In this document: positions 43,794 through 52,131 of the stretch, piece by piece
Layout: the number at the start of each line of letters is the position of its first letter
Numbering within the stretch: position 1 is the first letter of the stretch
Assembly: GCA_000720995.1 (NCBI GenBank)
Contig: JOEL01000002.1
Location: 186,001 to 250,000, forward strand
Direction: 5' to 3'
DNA: 64,000 nucleotides
Origin: Streptomyces celluloflavus
Lineage (GTDB): Bacteria > Actinomycetota > Actinomycetes > Streptomycetales > Streptomycetaceae
Program-made: the position numbers and the translations under genes
The notes under the pieces: model-generated
Seen by the model: only the letters and a program-made list of their open reading frames with translations
Told to the model about the DNA's origin: nothing
Databases searched by the model: none

Positions 43794-43837
43794 GGCGCCG
43801 CGCCCCGGCCGCCGACCGGCGGTCCGTGCGCGGCGCC
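43794..43837. terminator. Hairpin between convergent NUDIX and M20 genes
   Basis: GGCGCCGCGC at 43794-43803 pairs perfectly with GCGCGGCGCC at 43828-43837, and the loop contains a second GCCGCC/GGCGGT stem. It is placed between converging stop codons. Confidence 0.5.
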
Positions 43838-43859
43838 CCCGGGCGCGCGGCCCGGTGCG

Positions 43860-45221
43860 TCAGCCCCGGCTCGCCGCGTACCGCTGGAGGAACAGCGCCT
43901 CGGCGAGCGAGAGCCGCGCCAGCTCCTGCGGCGAGACGCTCTCGTTCACCGCGTGGATCTGCGCCTCGGGCTCGCTCAGCCCGATCAGCAGGATCTCCGC
44001 GTCCGGGTACAGCCCGGCGAGGGTGTTGCACAGCGGGATCGAGCCGCCCATACCGGACGTCTGCATCTCCTCGCCGTCGTACGCCTCGCGCATCGCCGAC
44101 GCCATCGACGCGTACGCCGGGCTCCCGGTGTCCGCACGGAACGGCTGCCCCTGGCCGATCTGCTCGACCGCGACCCGCACGCCCCACGGAGCGGCGCCCT
44201 CCAGATGCGCGACGAGCAGCTTCGTTGCCTCCGCGGCGTCGGTGCCCGGCGGCACCCGAAGGCTCACCAGCGCCCGCGCGCCCGCCTGGACGGACGGGGT
44301 GGCGCCGATGACCGGCGGGCAGTCGATGCCGAGGACGGTGACCGCCGGGCGCGCCCAGAGCCGGTCCGCGACCGTACCGCTGCCGATCAGCCCGACTCCG
44401 TCCAGCACCTTGGCATCCTTGCGGAACTCCGCCTCCGCGTACTGGAGCCCTTCCCAGCTCGCGTCCGCGGCCAGCCCGCGCACGGTCGTCGAACCGTCCT
44501 CGGCGCGCAGCGAGTCCAGGATCCGGATCAGCGCGGCCAGCGCGTCCGGCGCCGCGCCGCCGAACTGGCCGGAGTGCAGATTGCTCTCCAGCGCGTCGAC
44601 CTGCACCCGCACCAGCGTCATCCCGCGCAGCGTCGCGGTCACCGTCGGCAGCCCGACCCGGAAGTTGCCGGTGTCACCGATGACGATCGCATCGGCAGCC
44701 AGCAGCTCGGGGTGCGCCTCGGCGTACCGCTCCAGGCCGCCGGTGCCCTGCTCCTCCGAACCCTCCACGATCACCTTGACGCCGACCGGGACGCCGCCGT
44801 TCTCCTTGAGCGCGCGCAGCGCCGTCAGATGCATGATCAGGCCGCCCTTGCAGTCGGCGGCACCGCGCCCGTACCAGCGGCCGTCCCGCTCGGTCAGCTC
44901 GAACGGCGGGGAGACCCACGCGGCCTCGTCCAGCGGGGGCTGCACGTCGTAGTGCGCGTAGAGCAGCACCGTCGGGGCACCGGCCGGACCGGGCAGGAAA
45001 CCGTAGACCGACCGGGTGCCGTCCGGCGTGTCCAGCAGGGCGACGTCCTGGAAGCCCTCCGCGCGCAGCGCGCCGGCGACCCAGTCGGCCGCCGCATCGC
45101 ATTCGCTCCGGGGGAACTGGGCCGGGTCGGCGACCGACTTGAAGGCCACCAGCTCGGCCAGCTCGGTCCGGGCGCGGGGCTGGAGCGCGGCGACGGTGTG
45201 CGCGAGCGGGCTGTCAGACAT
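43860..45221 (-). CDS. M20-family metallopeptidase (dipeptidase)
   Basis: Encodes 453 residues from ATG 45221 with AAGGAG upstream. The zinc ligands are in YAHYDVQPP near residue 88, WYGRGAADCKGG near 125, the catalytic Glu in EGSEEQGTGG near 155, and a later His in AQIHAVNES. The insert between them is the dimerisation lid domain. It is the CNDP/PepV-like group that cleaves dipeptides, or similar amide bonds, in the cytoplasm. Divergent from the geranylgeranyl reductase gene. Confidence 0.9.
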   Translation of the reverse strand: MSDSPLAHTVAALQPRARTELAELVAFKSVADPAQFPRSECDAAADWVAGALRAEGFQDVALLDTPDGTRSVYGFLPGPAGAPTVLLYAHYDVQPPLDEAAWVSPPFELTERDGRWYGRGAADCKGGLIMHLTALRALKENGGVPVGVKVIVEGSEEQGTGGLERYAEAHPELLAADAIVIGDTGNFRVGLPTVTATLRGMTLVRVQVDALESNLHSGQFGGAAPDALAALIRILDSLRAEDGSTTVRGLAADASWEGLQYAEAEFRKDAKVLDGVGLIGSGTVADRLWARPAVTVLGIDCPPVIGATPSVQAGARALVSLRVPPGTDAAEATKLLVAHLEGAAPWGVRVAVEQIGQGQPFRADTGSPAYASMASAMREAYDGEEMQTSGMGGSIPLCNTLAGLYPDAEILLIGLSEPEAQIHAVNESVSPQELARLSLAEALFLQRYAASRG

Positions 45222-45401
45222 GGAACGCTCCTTGTGGGCGCGGCGTTGAGTACGTACGGAACGCCCGGCGGGATGCCGCCGGACGGGCCGCACACACGGG
45301 CAAGAGTGCCCCCGATCTTCCCACAGGCCATCCGCGCGAGTGCGGCCCGTAGGATGCGGGCGGTACGCCCAGCCAGGCATCGAACGGGAGCAGCAGCACA
45401 G

Positions 45402-46607
45402 GTGAGCAGCGAGCAGGCAGCCGAGGACAACCAGCAGGTGTGGGACGTCGTGGTGGTGGGCGCGGGACCGGCGGGCGCCTCGGCCGCGCACGCCGCGGCC
45501 TGTACGGGACGCCGGGTGCTGCTCCTGGAGAAGGCCGCCCTGCCGCGGTACAAGACCTGCGGCGGCGGCATCATCGGCCCCTCGCGCGACTCCCTGCCAC
45601 CCGGCTTCGAGCTGCCGCTGCGCGACCGGGTGCACGCGGTGACGTTCTCGCTGAACGGCCGGCTGACCCGCACCCGCCGCTCCAAGAACATGCTCTTCGG
45701 GCTGGTCAACCGCCCCGAGTTCGACGCGGGGCTGGTCGAGTCGGCCAAGGACGCGGGCGCGACGGTCCGCACGGGCGTCACCGTCGCCCGGGTCGAGCAG
45801 CACGGCGCCGCGGTCCCGGACCGGCGGACCGTCGCGGTGGTGCTCGGCGACGGCGAGGTGGTGCTGGCGCGGGCCGTGGTCGGCGCGGACGGCAGCGCGG
45901 GCCGGATAGGCGCGCATGTCGGCGTCAAGGTCGACCAGGTCGACCTCGGCCTGGAGGCGGAGATTCCGGTGCCCGCGACGGTCGCCGAGGACTGGGCGGG
46001 CCGGGCGCTCATCGACTGGGGCCCGATCCCCGGCAGCTACGGCTGGGTCTTCCCCAAAGGGGACACCCTCACCGTCGGCGTGATCTCCGCGCGCGGCGAG
46101 GGCGCGGCGACCAAGCGCTATCTGGAGGACTTCATAGGGCGGCTGGGGCTCGCGGGCTTCGAGCCGAGCATCTCGTCCGGGCATCTGACGCGCTGCCGCG
46201 CCGACGACTCGCCGCTCTCCCGCGGCCGGGTGCTGGTCTGCGGTGACGCGGCCGGGCTGCTGGAGCCGTGGACCCGGGAGGGCATCTCCTTCGCGCTGCG
46301 GTCCGGGCGGCTCGCGGGGGAGTGGGCGGTACGCGTCAGTGAGGCACACGACGCCGTGGACGCCCGCCGGCAGGCCCTGAACTACGCCTTCGCGATCAAG
46401 GCGGGGCTCGGTGTGGAGATGAGCGTGGGGCGGCGGATGCTCGCCGCCTTCTCCCGGCGCCCCGGCATGATGCACGCCGCGGTCACGGGCTTCCGCCCGG
46501 CCTGGCACGCCTTCGCGAAGATCACCCGCGGTACGACGACGCTGGGCGAGCTGGTCCGCACCCACCCGATGGCGCGGCGCGCGCTGGAGGCCATCGACCG
46601 GCCTTGA
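45402..46607 (+). CDS. Geranylgeranyl reductase-family flavoprotein
   Basis: Encodes 401 residues from GTG 45402 with GGGAG 11 bases upstream. An N-terminal FAD motif VVVVGAGPAGASAAHAAA (residue 16) is followed by PRYKTCGGGIIG near 48 and a second FAD-contact motif VLVCGDAAGLLEPWTREGIS near 284. This group includes the ChlP/geranylgeranyl reductase and FixC-type enzymes, which reduce isoprenoid double bonds of lipids or menaquinone. In Streptomyces a role in menaquinone or terpenoid side-chain reduction is plausible. The gene ends in a tandem duplication. Confidence 0.85.
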   Translation: MSSEQAAEDNQQVWDVVVVGAGPAGASAAHAAACTGRRVLLLEKAALPRYKTCGGGIIGPSRDSLPPGFELPLRDRVHAVTFSLNGRLTRTRRSKNMLFGLVNRPEFDAGLVESAKDAGATVRTGVTVARVEQHGAAVPDRRTVAVVLGDGEVVLARAVVGADGSAGRIGAHVGVKVDQVDLGLEAEIPVPATVAEDWAGRALIDWGPIPGSYGWVFPKGDTLTVGVISARGEGAATKRYLEDFIGRLGLAGFEPSISSGHLTRCRADDSPLSRGRVLVCGDAAGLLEPWTREGISFALRSGRLAGEWAVRVSEAHDAVDARRQALNYAFAIKAGLGVEMSVGRRMLAAFSRRPGMMHAAVTGFRPAWHAFAKITRGTTTLGELVRTHPMARRALEAIDRP

Positions 46608-46630
46608 GGCCATCGACCGGTCGTGAGGCC
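46587..46630. repeat. 19-bp tandem duplication at the reductase stop codon
   Basis: GAGGCCATCGACCGG plus four variable bases occurs at 46587-46605 and 46606-46624, and a third copy starts at 46625. The duplicated sequence is the last codons of the gene and its stop, resembling the lacI array. Confidence 0.75.
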
Positions 46631-46945
46631 GGTGCCCCGGGTGTGCGGGCGGTGGCCACGGACGGACGTTTCCGCTCCGGGGGCGGTGGGTCGGTGCGGG
46701 CGGATCTTGGGGGCCGGGGCGCCGTTCGCCGCTGCCCGTGACCGGCGCATCGTCGTGGATGTGCCAGGCGTGCGGGTGGGGGCGAGGCGCCGGCTGCCCC
46801 CGACCGTTACGGCTGCCACGTCCCCGTACCGCCGTGGAGCCTGCCGCTCGGGTCGGCCGCCCGCCGGTCGGCGGGCGGCCGCACCGCGTACGCGACCGGC
46901 GGGCCGACGGAATCCGCGGACCGGCCGCCCGCCGATCGCCGCGTC
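46631..46945. other. Gap between reductase and methyltransferase genes
   Basis: This gap is between converging genes. No coding frame or strong hairpin is evident; the sequence is high-GC without codon bias. Confidence 0.3.
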
Positions 46946-47854
46946 TCAGTGGCGGATGGGCCGTTCGCCTCTGTGGCCGCCTTCGCCTCCGTGGCCGTCC
47001 CCCTCGACTCGCATGCCGCCGCCGGGTGCCGTACGTACCCCGCCCGGGGCGGTGCCGATGACGACGGTGGCGTCGTGGTCCTCGCTGTGGGCGATCCGGG
47101 GAACCAGCCCGTTGCGGGCGAAGGCGTCGGCGGCCGGCGGCGCCTGGCGCTCGCTCGTCTCGACCAGCAGATGGCCGCCGGGTGCGAGCCAGCGCGGCGC
47201 CTCGGCGGCCACCCGCCGCATCACGGCGAGCCCGTCCGCGCCGCCGTCCAGCGCCACCAGCGGCTCGTGGTCGCGGGCCTCCGGGGGCAGCAGCCCGACC
47301 GCGCCGGTGGGGACATAGGGCACATTCGCTGCCAGGACGCCGACCCGGCCCCGCAGCGTGGCGGGCAGCGGCTCGAAGAGATCGCCCGCGTACGCCCGGC
47401 CACCCACGGCGGCGATGTTCCGGCGGGCGCACCGCACCGCGGCGGGGTCGATATCGGCCGCGTACAGCTCGATCCCGTCCAGCACCGCGGCCAGCGCGGC
47501 GCCCACCGCGCCCGAACCGCAGCACAGATCGACGACCACCGCGCCGGGCCGGGCGAGGGCCGCGGCCCGGCGGACCAGGAACTCGGTGCGGCGGCGGGGG
47601 ACGAAGACCCCGGGGTCCACGGCTATCCGCAGCTCGCAGAACTCCGCCCAGCCCAGGACGTGTTCCAGGGGCAGGCCGCCGGCCCGCCGGTCCACCATGG
47701 CGGCGAGCTCGGCGGGCGTGCGTGCGGTGGTGACGAGCAACTCCGCCTCGTCCTCGGCGAAGACACAGCCGACGGCCCGGAGCCTGGTGACGACGGCGGA
47801 CGGGGTGAGCGGGGACGGGGACGACGGACGTGACGGGGTGGATGACGCTGACAT
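46946..47854 (-). CDS. PrmC/HemK-like N5-glutamine methyltransferase
   Basis: Encodes 302 residues from ATG 47854, with GGAGGG 5 bases upstream. The N-terminal region and the Rossmann-like SAM domain match the family: GVFVPRRRTEFLV near residue 85, the SAM motif VVVDLCCGSGAVGAAL near 107, and the NPPY-equivalent NVPYVP near 180 (Val replaces the first Pro). PrmC methylates the GGQ glutamine of release factors. Such variants in Streptomyces are often a second, distinct enzyme, so the target may not be a release factor. The last ~35 residues are Gly/His-rich. Confidence 0.8.
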   Translation of the reverse strand: MSASSTPSRPSSPSPLTPSAVVTRLRAVGCVFAEDEAELLVTTARTPAELAAMVDRRAGGLPLEHVLGWAEFCELRIAVDPGVFVPRRRTEFLVRRAAALARPGAVVVDLCCGSGAVGAALAAVLDGIELYAADIDPAAVRCARRNIAAVGGRAYAGDLFEPLPATLRGRVGVLAANVPYVPTGAVGLLPPEARDHEPLVALDGGADGLAVMRRVAAEAPRWLAPGGHLLVETSERQAPPAADAFARNGLVPRIAHSEDHDATVVIGTAPGGVRTAPGGGMRVEGDGHGGEGGHRGERPIRH

Positions 47855-47877
47855 GGGAGCCCTCCGGGATACCTGAG

Positions 47878-47939
47878 GGTGCTCCCGCGGTCACCTACGC
47901 CAGAGGGACCGCACGGCCGTGAGAGGGAGGGAGCACCCG
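47878..47939. promoter_or_regulatory. Inverted repeat upstream of the methyltransferase gene
   Basis: GGGTGCTCCC at 47878-47887 and GGGAGCACCC at 47930-47939 are perfect 10-bp complements, 42 bases apart. They lie just upstream of the minus-strand start, so the leader could fold into a large hairpin or present an operator pair. Confidence 0.35.
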
Positions 47940-48198
47940 ACCTGATACAGCGGTAATGGGTCTCACCTCCTCGGTATGTCCACTGCTGGAGGCGGAAACA
48001 GTACCTCAGCACGCCGACCGTGTCGCGCCCCGGACTCCACGCCGTGCCACCCGCCACGGCCGTCGCCGGGCCGGCGGCTGCTCCCGTGGGCGTACGGCCG
48101 GTCACCGCGGTGGGCGGACGTCGCGCGGGTCCGGTGCGGTCAGCGTCACGGGCAGGGAGAACGGAGCGCCGCCGAGGGCGCGGCACCGTCTCGGCACG

Positions 48199-48760
48199 GA
48201 CGACGAGGACTTCGTCAGCCAGACGGCCACCACCCGCCCCACCAAGCTCGGCCAGCTCTTCACCCGCCGGTCGATCCGCGAACTCGCCGCCTGCCTGCGC
48301 CGCGTCCACGAACGCGGTCATCCGCATCGGCCGAGAAGCCCTACGGTGCCTGCTCCCGCGCCGCGGCATCACCTTCCAGCACACCAAGACACGGAAGGAA
48401 TCGCCCGGCCCCGAATGCGATACCGGGCACGACCGCATCGAAATGTCCTGGAGCATTTCGTGGACCGGGTTTTCGCCTTCGGCGAGTTCGGGTTCCTCGG
48501 GATCCGCCCCACCGCGGGCTCCTACCAGGCCGGACAGGGCAGGCCCAACCGGCTGCCGACGACCTACCGCCGCACCCACGGCGTCAGAGTGGCAGCCGTG
48601 GGACCCAGCGCGGACCCGCTTCTGGCACCGCTACCCGCACCGGCGCAACGCCAACGCCCGGCACCCCGACGTGCTCGCCGCCCCATGCAAAGAACGCGCC
48701 CGCATCCGCAGCGAGAAGGCCAGTCGCCGGTGCGGACGCCCACTCGCGACCGCAGCCTGA
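48199..48760 (+). pseudogene. Fragmented IS630-family transposase
   Basis: Pieces of one transposase appear in alternating frames: FVSQTATTRPTKLGQLFTRR then IRELAACLRR (48199-48310); IGREALRCLLPRRGITF with KTRKESPGPE (48310-48430); VDRVFAFGEFGFLGIRPTAG with NRLPTTYRRTHG (48460-48600); and WHRYPHRRNANARHPDVLAA with KERARIRSEKASRRCG (48600-48757). These are in the right order for IS630 proteins, but with frameshifts, an interior deletion (most of the DDE catalytic region) and loss of the start. It is a dead insertion-sequence remnant. Confidence 0.7.
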
Positions 48761-48782
48761 CCAGGCGCCGCAGCGAAGAACG

Positions 48783-49322
48783 TCAGATTCTCGCGCTACG
48801 GGTGATGCGGTACAGCACGTTCGGACGCAGCGGCCCTTCAGGCACGGTGGGGTCGTCGAAGTCGTCGGCCGGGTCCCGCGTCATACCGATCCGGCGCATC
48901 ACCGCCTGTGAGCGGAGGTTGGTGGCCGTTGTCACAGCAAGGATCTCGGGAAAATCAAGAGTGTCGAAGCCGTGGGACAGGACGCTCAGCGCGGCCTCGG
49001 TGGCGTAGCCGTGCCCCCAGGCCGAGCGGGCGAGCCGCCAGCCGATCTCCACTCCGGTGAACGGCATGCCGTCATCCACCTGGTCCAAGCCCGCGAAGCC
49101 GATGAACTCACCCGTGGCCCGCACCTCAACTGCCCACCATCCGTAGCCTCGTTGATCGAACTCGGCCTGGAACAGCGCCACGGAACCATCGCTCTGCTCG
49201 CGGGTGAGCAGAGCGCCCAAGTGCTCCCGAACCTCGGGATCGGCATTCATCGCCGCCCAGGGTTCAAGGTCGGAGTCACGCCATCGGCGGAGGGTGAGGC
49301 GGTCGGTACGCAGTTCAGCCAT
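48783..49322 (-). CDS. RimJ/RimL-type GNAT acetyltransferase
   Basis: Encodes 179 residues from ATG 49322 (MAELRTDRLTLRRWRDSDLE). The family pattern is clear: the N-terminal strand TDRLTLRRW, VEIGWRLARSAWGHGYATEA with the acetyl-CoA-binding Gly-His-Gly-Tyr-Ala segment near residue 98, and AVTTATNLRSQAVMRRIGM near 135. It acetylates an N-terminal or other amine; the target is unknown. The frame stays open upstream through a 30-bp duplication. Confidence 0.87.
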   Translation of the reverse strand: MAELRTDRLTLRRWRDSDLEPWAAMNADPEVREHLGALLTREQSDGSVALFQAEFDQRGYGWWAVEVRATGEFIGFAGLDQVDDGMPFTGVEIGWRLARSAWGHGYATEAALSVLSHGFDTLDFPEILAVTTATNLRSQAVMRRIGMTRDPADDFDDPTVPEGPLRPNVLYRITRSARI

Positions 49323-49361
49323 GCCGCCCAGCCAACGCGACCCGTGCGCCCGAGGCAATCC

Positions 49362-49421
49362 CATTTCCTTCAGGGCGGCTCCACCACGCAACATTTCCTT
49401 CAGGGCGGCACTACCACGCAA
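49362..49421. repeat. 30-bp tandem duplication upstream of the GNAT gene
   Basis: Two adjacent copies (49362-49391 and 49392-49421) beginning CATTTCCTTCAGGGCGGC differ at two or three bases. They lie 40-100 bases before the GNAT start, in its probable promoter/leader. Confidence 0.75.
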
Positions 49422-49507
49422 GAGGCACATGCACAGCTCGCTCCCAGGCTGACGAAGCACCCACCGGCCCGGCGAACCCTTGCGGTCACAGCACCAGCGG
49501 GGAAGCG

Positions 49508-49758
49508 CGGAGCCGGGCCCGCCTGCCCTGGCCGTCGACGCTCGCGCTGACGGTCTTCGTGATGGCCGGGTCCCGTTTCGCGGCGAGGTTCCAGCCGGAC
49601 CGCGTCCCGCTCGGCGGGCATGCGCATGCCCTGTCCTCGGCTTCCTCGGCATTGGCCTCTGCGACGAGGAGATCGCTCGCCGGCTGGTCGTCAGCCCGCT
49701 GACCGCCGAGGCGTATGCCGGTCGGATGCCCGGGGAGGCCGGCCGGCGGTGGCTGTGA
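49508..49758 (+). pseudogene. Fused scar of a NarL/LuxR two-component system
   Basis: One frame reads RSRARLPWPSTLALTVFVMA then GSRFAARFQPDRVPLGGHAH, which resembles the first membrane segment of actinobacterial histidine kinases (including the QPDR-PL loop). From 49651 another frame reads IGLCDEEIARRLVVSPLTAE, then a stop at 49756-49758; this resembles a LuxR-type helix-turn-helix (GLSNDEIARRLVVSPLT-like). The kinase core and receiver that should separate them are missing. It appears to be an internal deletion of a whole operon, leaving its two ends joined. Confidence 0.5.
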
Positions 49759-49924
49759 GGGCGGTGGACGTATTCGTGAACCGGGCCGTCAACAGCCCGT
49801 AGCCGTAAGGGGATTGCGCACTGCCGCCGATCGGTGGCCGGCCGGCGGTCCCGTGGCGGCGAGCATCCGGACCGGGTGCCGGGACCGGAGGCCCCGGCAC
49901 CGGGTGTTCGCCGCTTCCGGGGGA

Positions 49925-50689
49925 TCAGATGCCGGCCTTCTCCTGCCACAGCCGGACCGGTGCCGGATCGCCGGTGACCGTCAGACCGTCCCACGGCAGG
50001 CGGTTCCACAGCGCGAGGTACAGCTCCTCGGCCGGGCCCTCGACCGTGCTGTCCGCAGGCTCTTGGGGTGCCGCGCCGCTCTCCGCCGTGCCGGCGGTAC
50101 GCACCGTGCGCGGCGGTTCGGTGGAGAGGTGCACCGTCCAGTCCGCGTCGGCCACGTCCGTCGCGCGTACCCGCAGGGTCCGGGGCACGTCCGTCCGGAC
50201 GGAGCTGCGGTCCAAGGAGTGGAAGCCCGCCAGGAGTTCGTCGATGCCGTCGGCGGCGAACGCGGCCGGCAGGGGGGACAGCGCCATACCGGCGGCCTGC
50301 TGGGCGTCCACGCGGTGCACCGCCGTCTCGTGCGCCTGTCGTCGTGCCCAGAAGGCCAGCGGGGACGGGGCGGGCAGGAACGTCCAGACCGTCAGATCCG
50401 GCGGGGCCGCCGTCAGCGTCGCCACGAGGAGGCGGTGGCCCTCCCGCAGCCAGGGGATCAGCTCGCTGTCGGCCAGCTCCGGCGCTTCGGGGAATCTGCC
50501 GGGCCGTTCGGCGCGGTCCGTCAGGAACTGCGCCGCTCCGTGGTGCACCCGCCCGATATGGGAGACCAGGTCCCGCACCTGCCACTCCGGACAGGCCGGA
50601 ACCCGGGCGTCGGGACCGGCCGCGTCCGCGGCATCGGCGAGCAACGTCCCGTCCAGCCGCAGTCTTTCGAGGTGCTCAGTGATGTCCAT
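49925..50689 (-). CDS. Maleylpyruvate isomerase-family (DinB-like, TIGR03083-type) protein
   Basis: Encodes 254 residues from ATG 50689. The N-terminal four-helix DinB-like domain shows VPACPEWQVRDLVSHIGRVH near residue 30 (conserved Trp and His) and RQAHETAVHRVDAQQA near 118 with the second and third metal-binding His positions. A C-terminal SCP2-like region contains ELYLALWNRLPWDG near 225. Related enzymes use mycothiol; actinobacterial members are mostly uncharacterised. It is monocistronic. Confidence 0.8.
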   Translation of the reverse strand: MDITEHLERLRLDGTLLADAADAAGPDARVPACPEWQVRDLVSHIGRVHHGAAQFLTDRAERPGRFPEAPELADSELIPWLREGHRLLVATLTAAPPDLTVWTFLPAPSPLAFWARRQAHETAVHRVDAQQAAGMALSPLPAAFAADGIDELLAGFHSLDRSSVRTDVPRTLRVRATDVADADWTVHLSTEPPRTVRTAGTAESGAAPQEPADSTVEGPAEELYLALWNRLPWDGLTVTGDPAPVRLWQEKAGI

Positions 50690-50857
50690 GCCGTCGAGTG
50701 TGCCAGCCGCCACTGACAATGGACCGGCGGGGCTTCGGAGGGCCGTGGCCGCGGGGTCCCCCTCAGTCGGCCGCGAGTGGGTCCCGGCGCCGTCCGCGGC
50801 CCGGCCAGGGGGCGGACGTACGGCCGTACGCACGCCCGGCCGCAACAGCTGCGCCGG

Positions 50858-52114
50858 CTACCGGGGTTCAGCCCCCTCGGTGCGGTGCGCCCCGCGGGTC
50901 ACGTGGGCGATGAGGGCCGCGACGGCGGCGAGCAGGGCGACCGTCGTCAGCGCGCCGGGCAGACCGTACGCCTCGGCGAGGAAGCCGATGGCGGGCGGGC
51001 CGAGCAGCATGCCGCCGTAGCCGACCGTGGAGGCCGCGGCGACACCGCCCGAGCCGCCGGACTCACCGGCCCGCGCGATGGCGAGGGGAAAGATGTTGGC
51101 CAGCCCCAGACCGGCGACCGCGAAGCCCAGACAGACCGCCCACGCCGTGGGCGCCAGCGCGCCCAGCAGCATCCCGGCGGCGGCCGTCGTACCGCCCGCG
51201 ACCAGGGTGCGGGCCGCTCCGAACCGCTGCACCACGGCCGTCCCCGACAGGCGTCCGGCGGTCATCGCCAGCGCGAACACCGTGTAACCGGCCGCGGCCA
51301 CACCGGGACCCGCGCCCAGGTCCTGCGAGAGATGCAGGGCGCCCCAGTCGGCCATCGCCCCCTCGCCGTACGCGGTGCACAGCGCGATCAGCCCGAAGAC
51401 GAGGACGATACGGCGCGGGTGGCCCGCCCGTGGCCCGCTGCGCGCCGTCGGGGTGCGGCCCCCGGGCACGGACCGCCGCCCCGGGGTCGCCGGACGTGTC
51501 CGCAGCGCCCGGCCCGCGACGGCCGTCACCAGCAGGCCGGCCGCGGCGAGCAGCAGCAGATGGACGGTGGGGGACAGGCCGCCGGCGAGCAGCCCGCCGA
51601 GCCCCGCGCCGAGCATCCCGCCGAGGCTGAAAGCGGCATGGAAACTCGGCATCACCGGGCGCCGCAGCTCGCCGATCAGATCGACGGCGGCGCTGTTCAT
51701 GGCGACGTTGAGCGAACCGTAGGCGGCGCCGAAGACCATCAGGACCAGGCCCAGCGCGGTCGCCGAACGGGTGAGTGGCGGCAGCACGATGCTCAGGGAG
51801 AGGGCGACGGCGGAGACGACCGTCACCGGATGGCTGCCGAACCGGCGGCAGAGCCTTCCGGTGAGCGTCATGAAGGCGACCGCACCGGCCGAGACGCCGA
51901 GCAGCGCGAGCCCCAGCGTGCCCGCCCCGGCGCCGGTCTGCGCCTTGATCGCGGGGATGCGGACGACCCAGCCGGCGAAGACGAAGCCGTCCAGGGCGAA
52001 GAACGCGGTGAGGGCGATGCGGAGCCGGACCAGCCGCGGGTCGGTGGAATCCTGGGGCCGGATCCCCGAGAGGGTCGCGGTAAGGGCCGTCCGTATTTTG
52101 TTTAGCGTCGGCAC
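50858..52114 (-). CDS. MFS transporter
   Basis: Encodes 418 residues from GTG 52114. Twelve hydrophobic helices are visible; the loop 2-3 motif reads GRLCRRFGSHPV near residue 90. Within the second half, GRLSGTAVVQRFGAAR repeats the pattern, as expected of two six-helix bundles. The family exports or imports small molecules using proton motive force. It is divergent from a ROK regulator with starts only 17 bases apart, which suggests it is the regulator's target and a sugar-linked exporter. Confidence 0.88.
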   Translation of the reverse strand: MPTLNKIRTALTATLSGIRPQDSTDPRLVRLRIALTAFFALDGFVFAGWVVRIPAIKAQTGAGAGTLGLALLGVSAGAVAFMTLTGRLCRRFGSHPVTVVSAVALSLSIVLPPLTRSATALGLVLMVFGAAYGSLNVAMNSAAVDLIGELRRPVMPSFHAAFSLGGMLGAGLGGLLAGGLSPTVHLLLLAAAGLLVTAVAGRALRTRPATPGRRSVPGGRTPTARSGPRAGHPRRIVLVFGLIALCTAYGEGAMADWGALHLSQDLGAGPGVAAAGYTVFALAMTAGRLSGTAVVQRFGAARTLVAGGTTAAAGMLLGALAPTAWAVCLGFAVAGLGLANIFPLAIARAGESGGSGGVAAASTVGYGGMLLGPPAIGFLAEAYGLPGALTTVALLAAVAALIAHVTRGAHRTEGAEPR

Positions 52115-52131
52115 AAAGCCAGAATAGAGGC
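52097..52131. promoter_or_regulatory. Overlapping divergent promoters and TTTGT/ACAAA site
   Basis: TTTGT at 52097-52101 and ACAAA at 52113-52117 form a small inverted repeat across the MFS start. On the minus strand TATTCT lies 6 bases before GTG 52114, with TTGTCC 18 bases further upstream, so the MFS transcript is probably leaderless. Confidence 0.45.

Noticed and set aside
43860-47894. 4-kb minus-strand frame covering several genes
   Set aside because: It merges the real M20 gene with antisense of the reductase gene and frames opposite intergenic DNA; only the M20 part has protein-family support.
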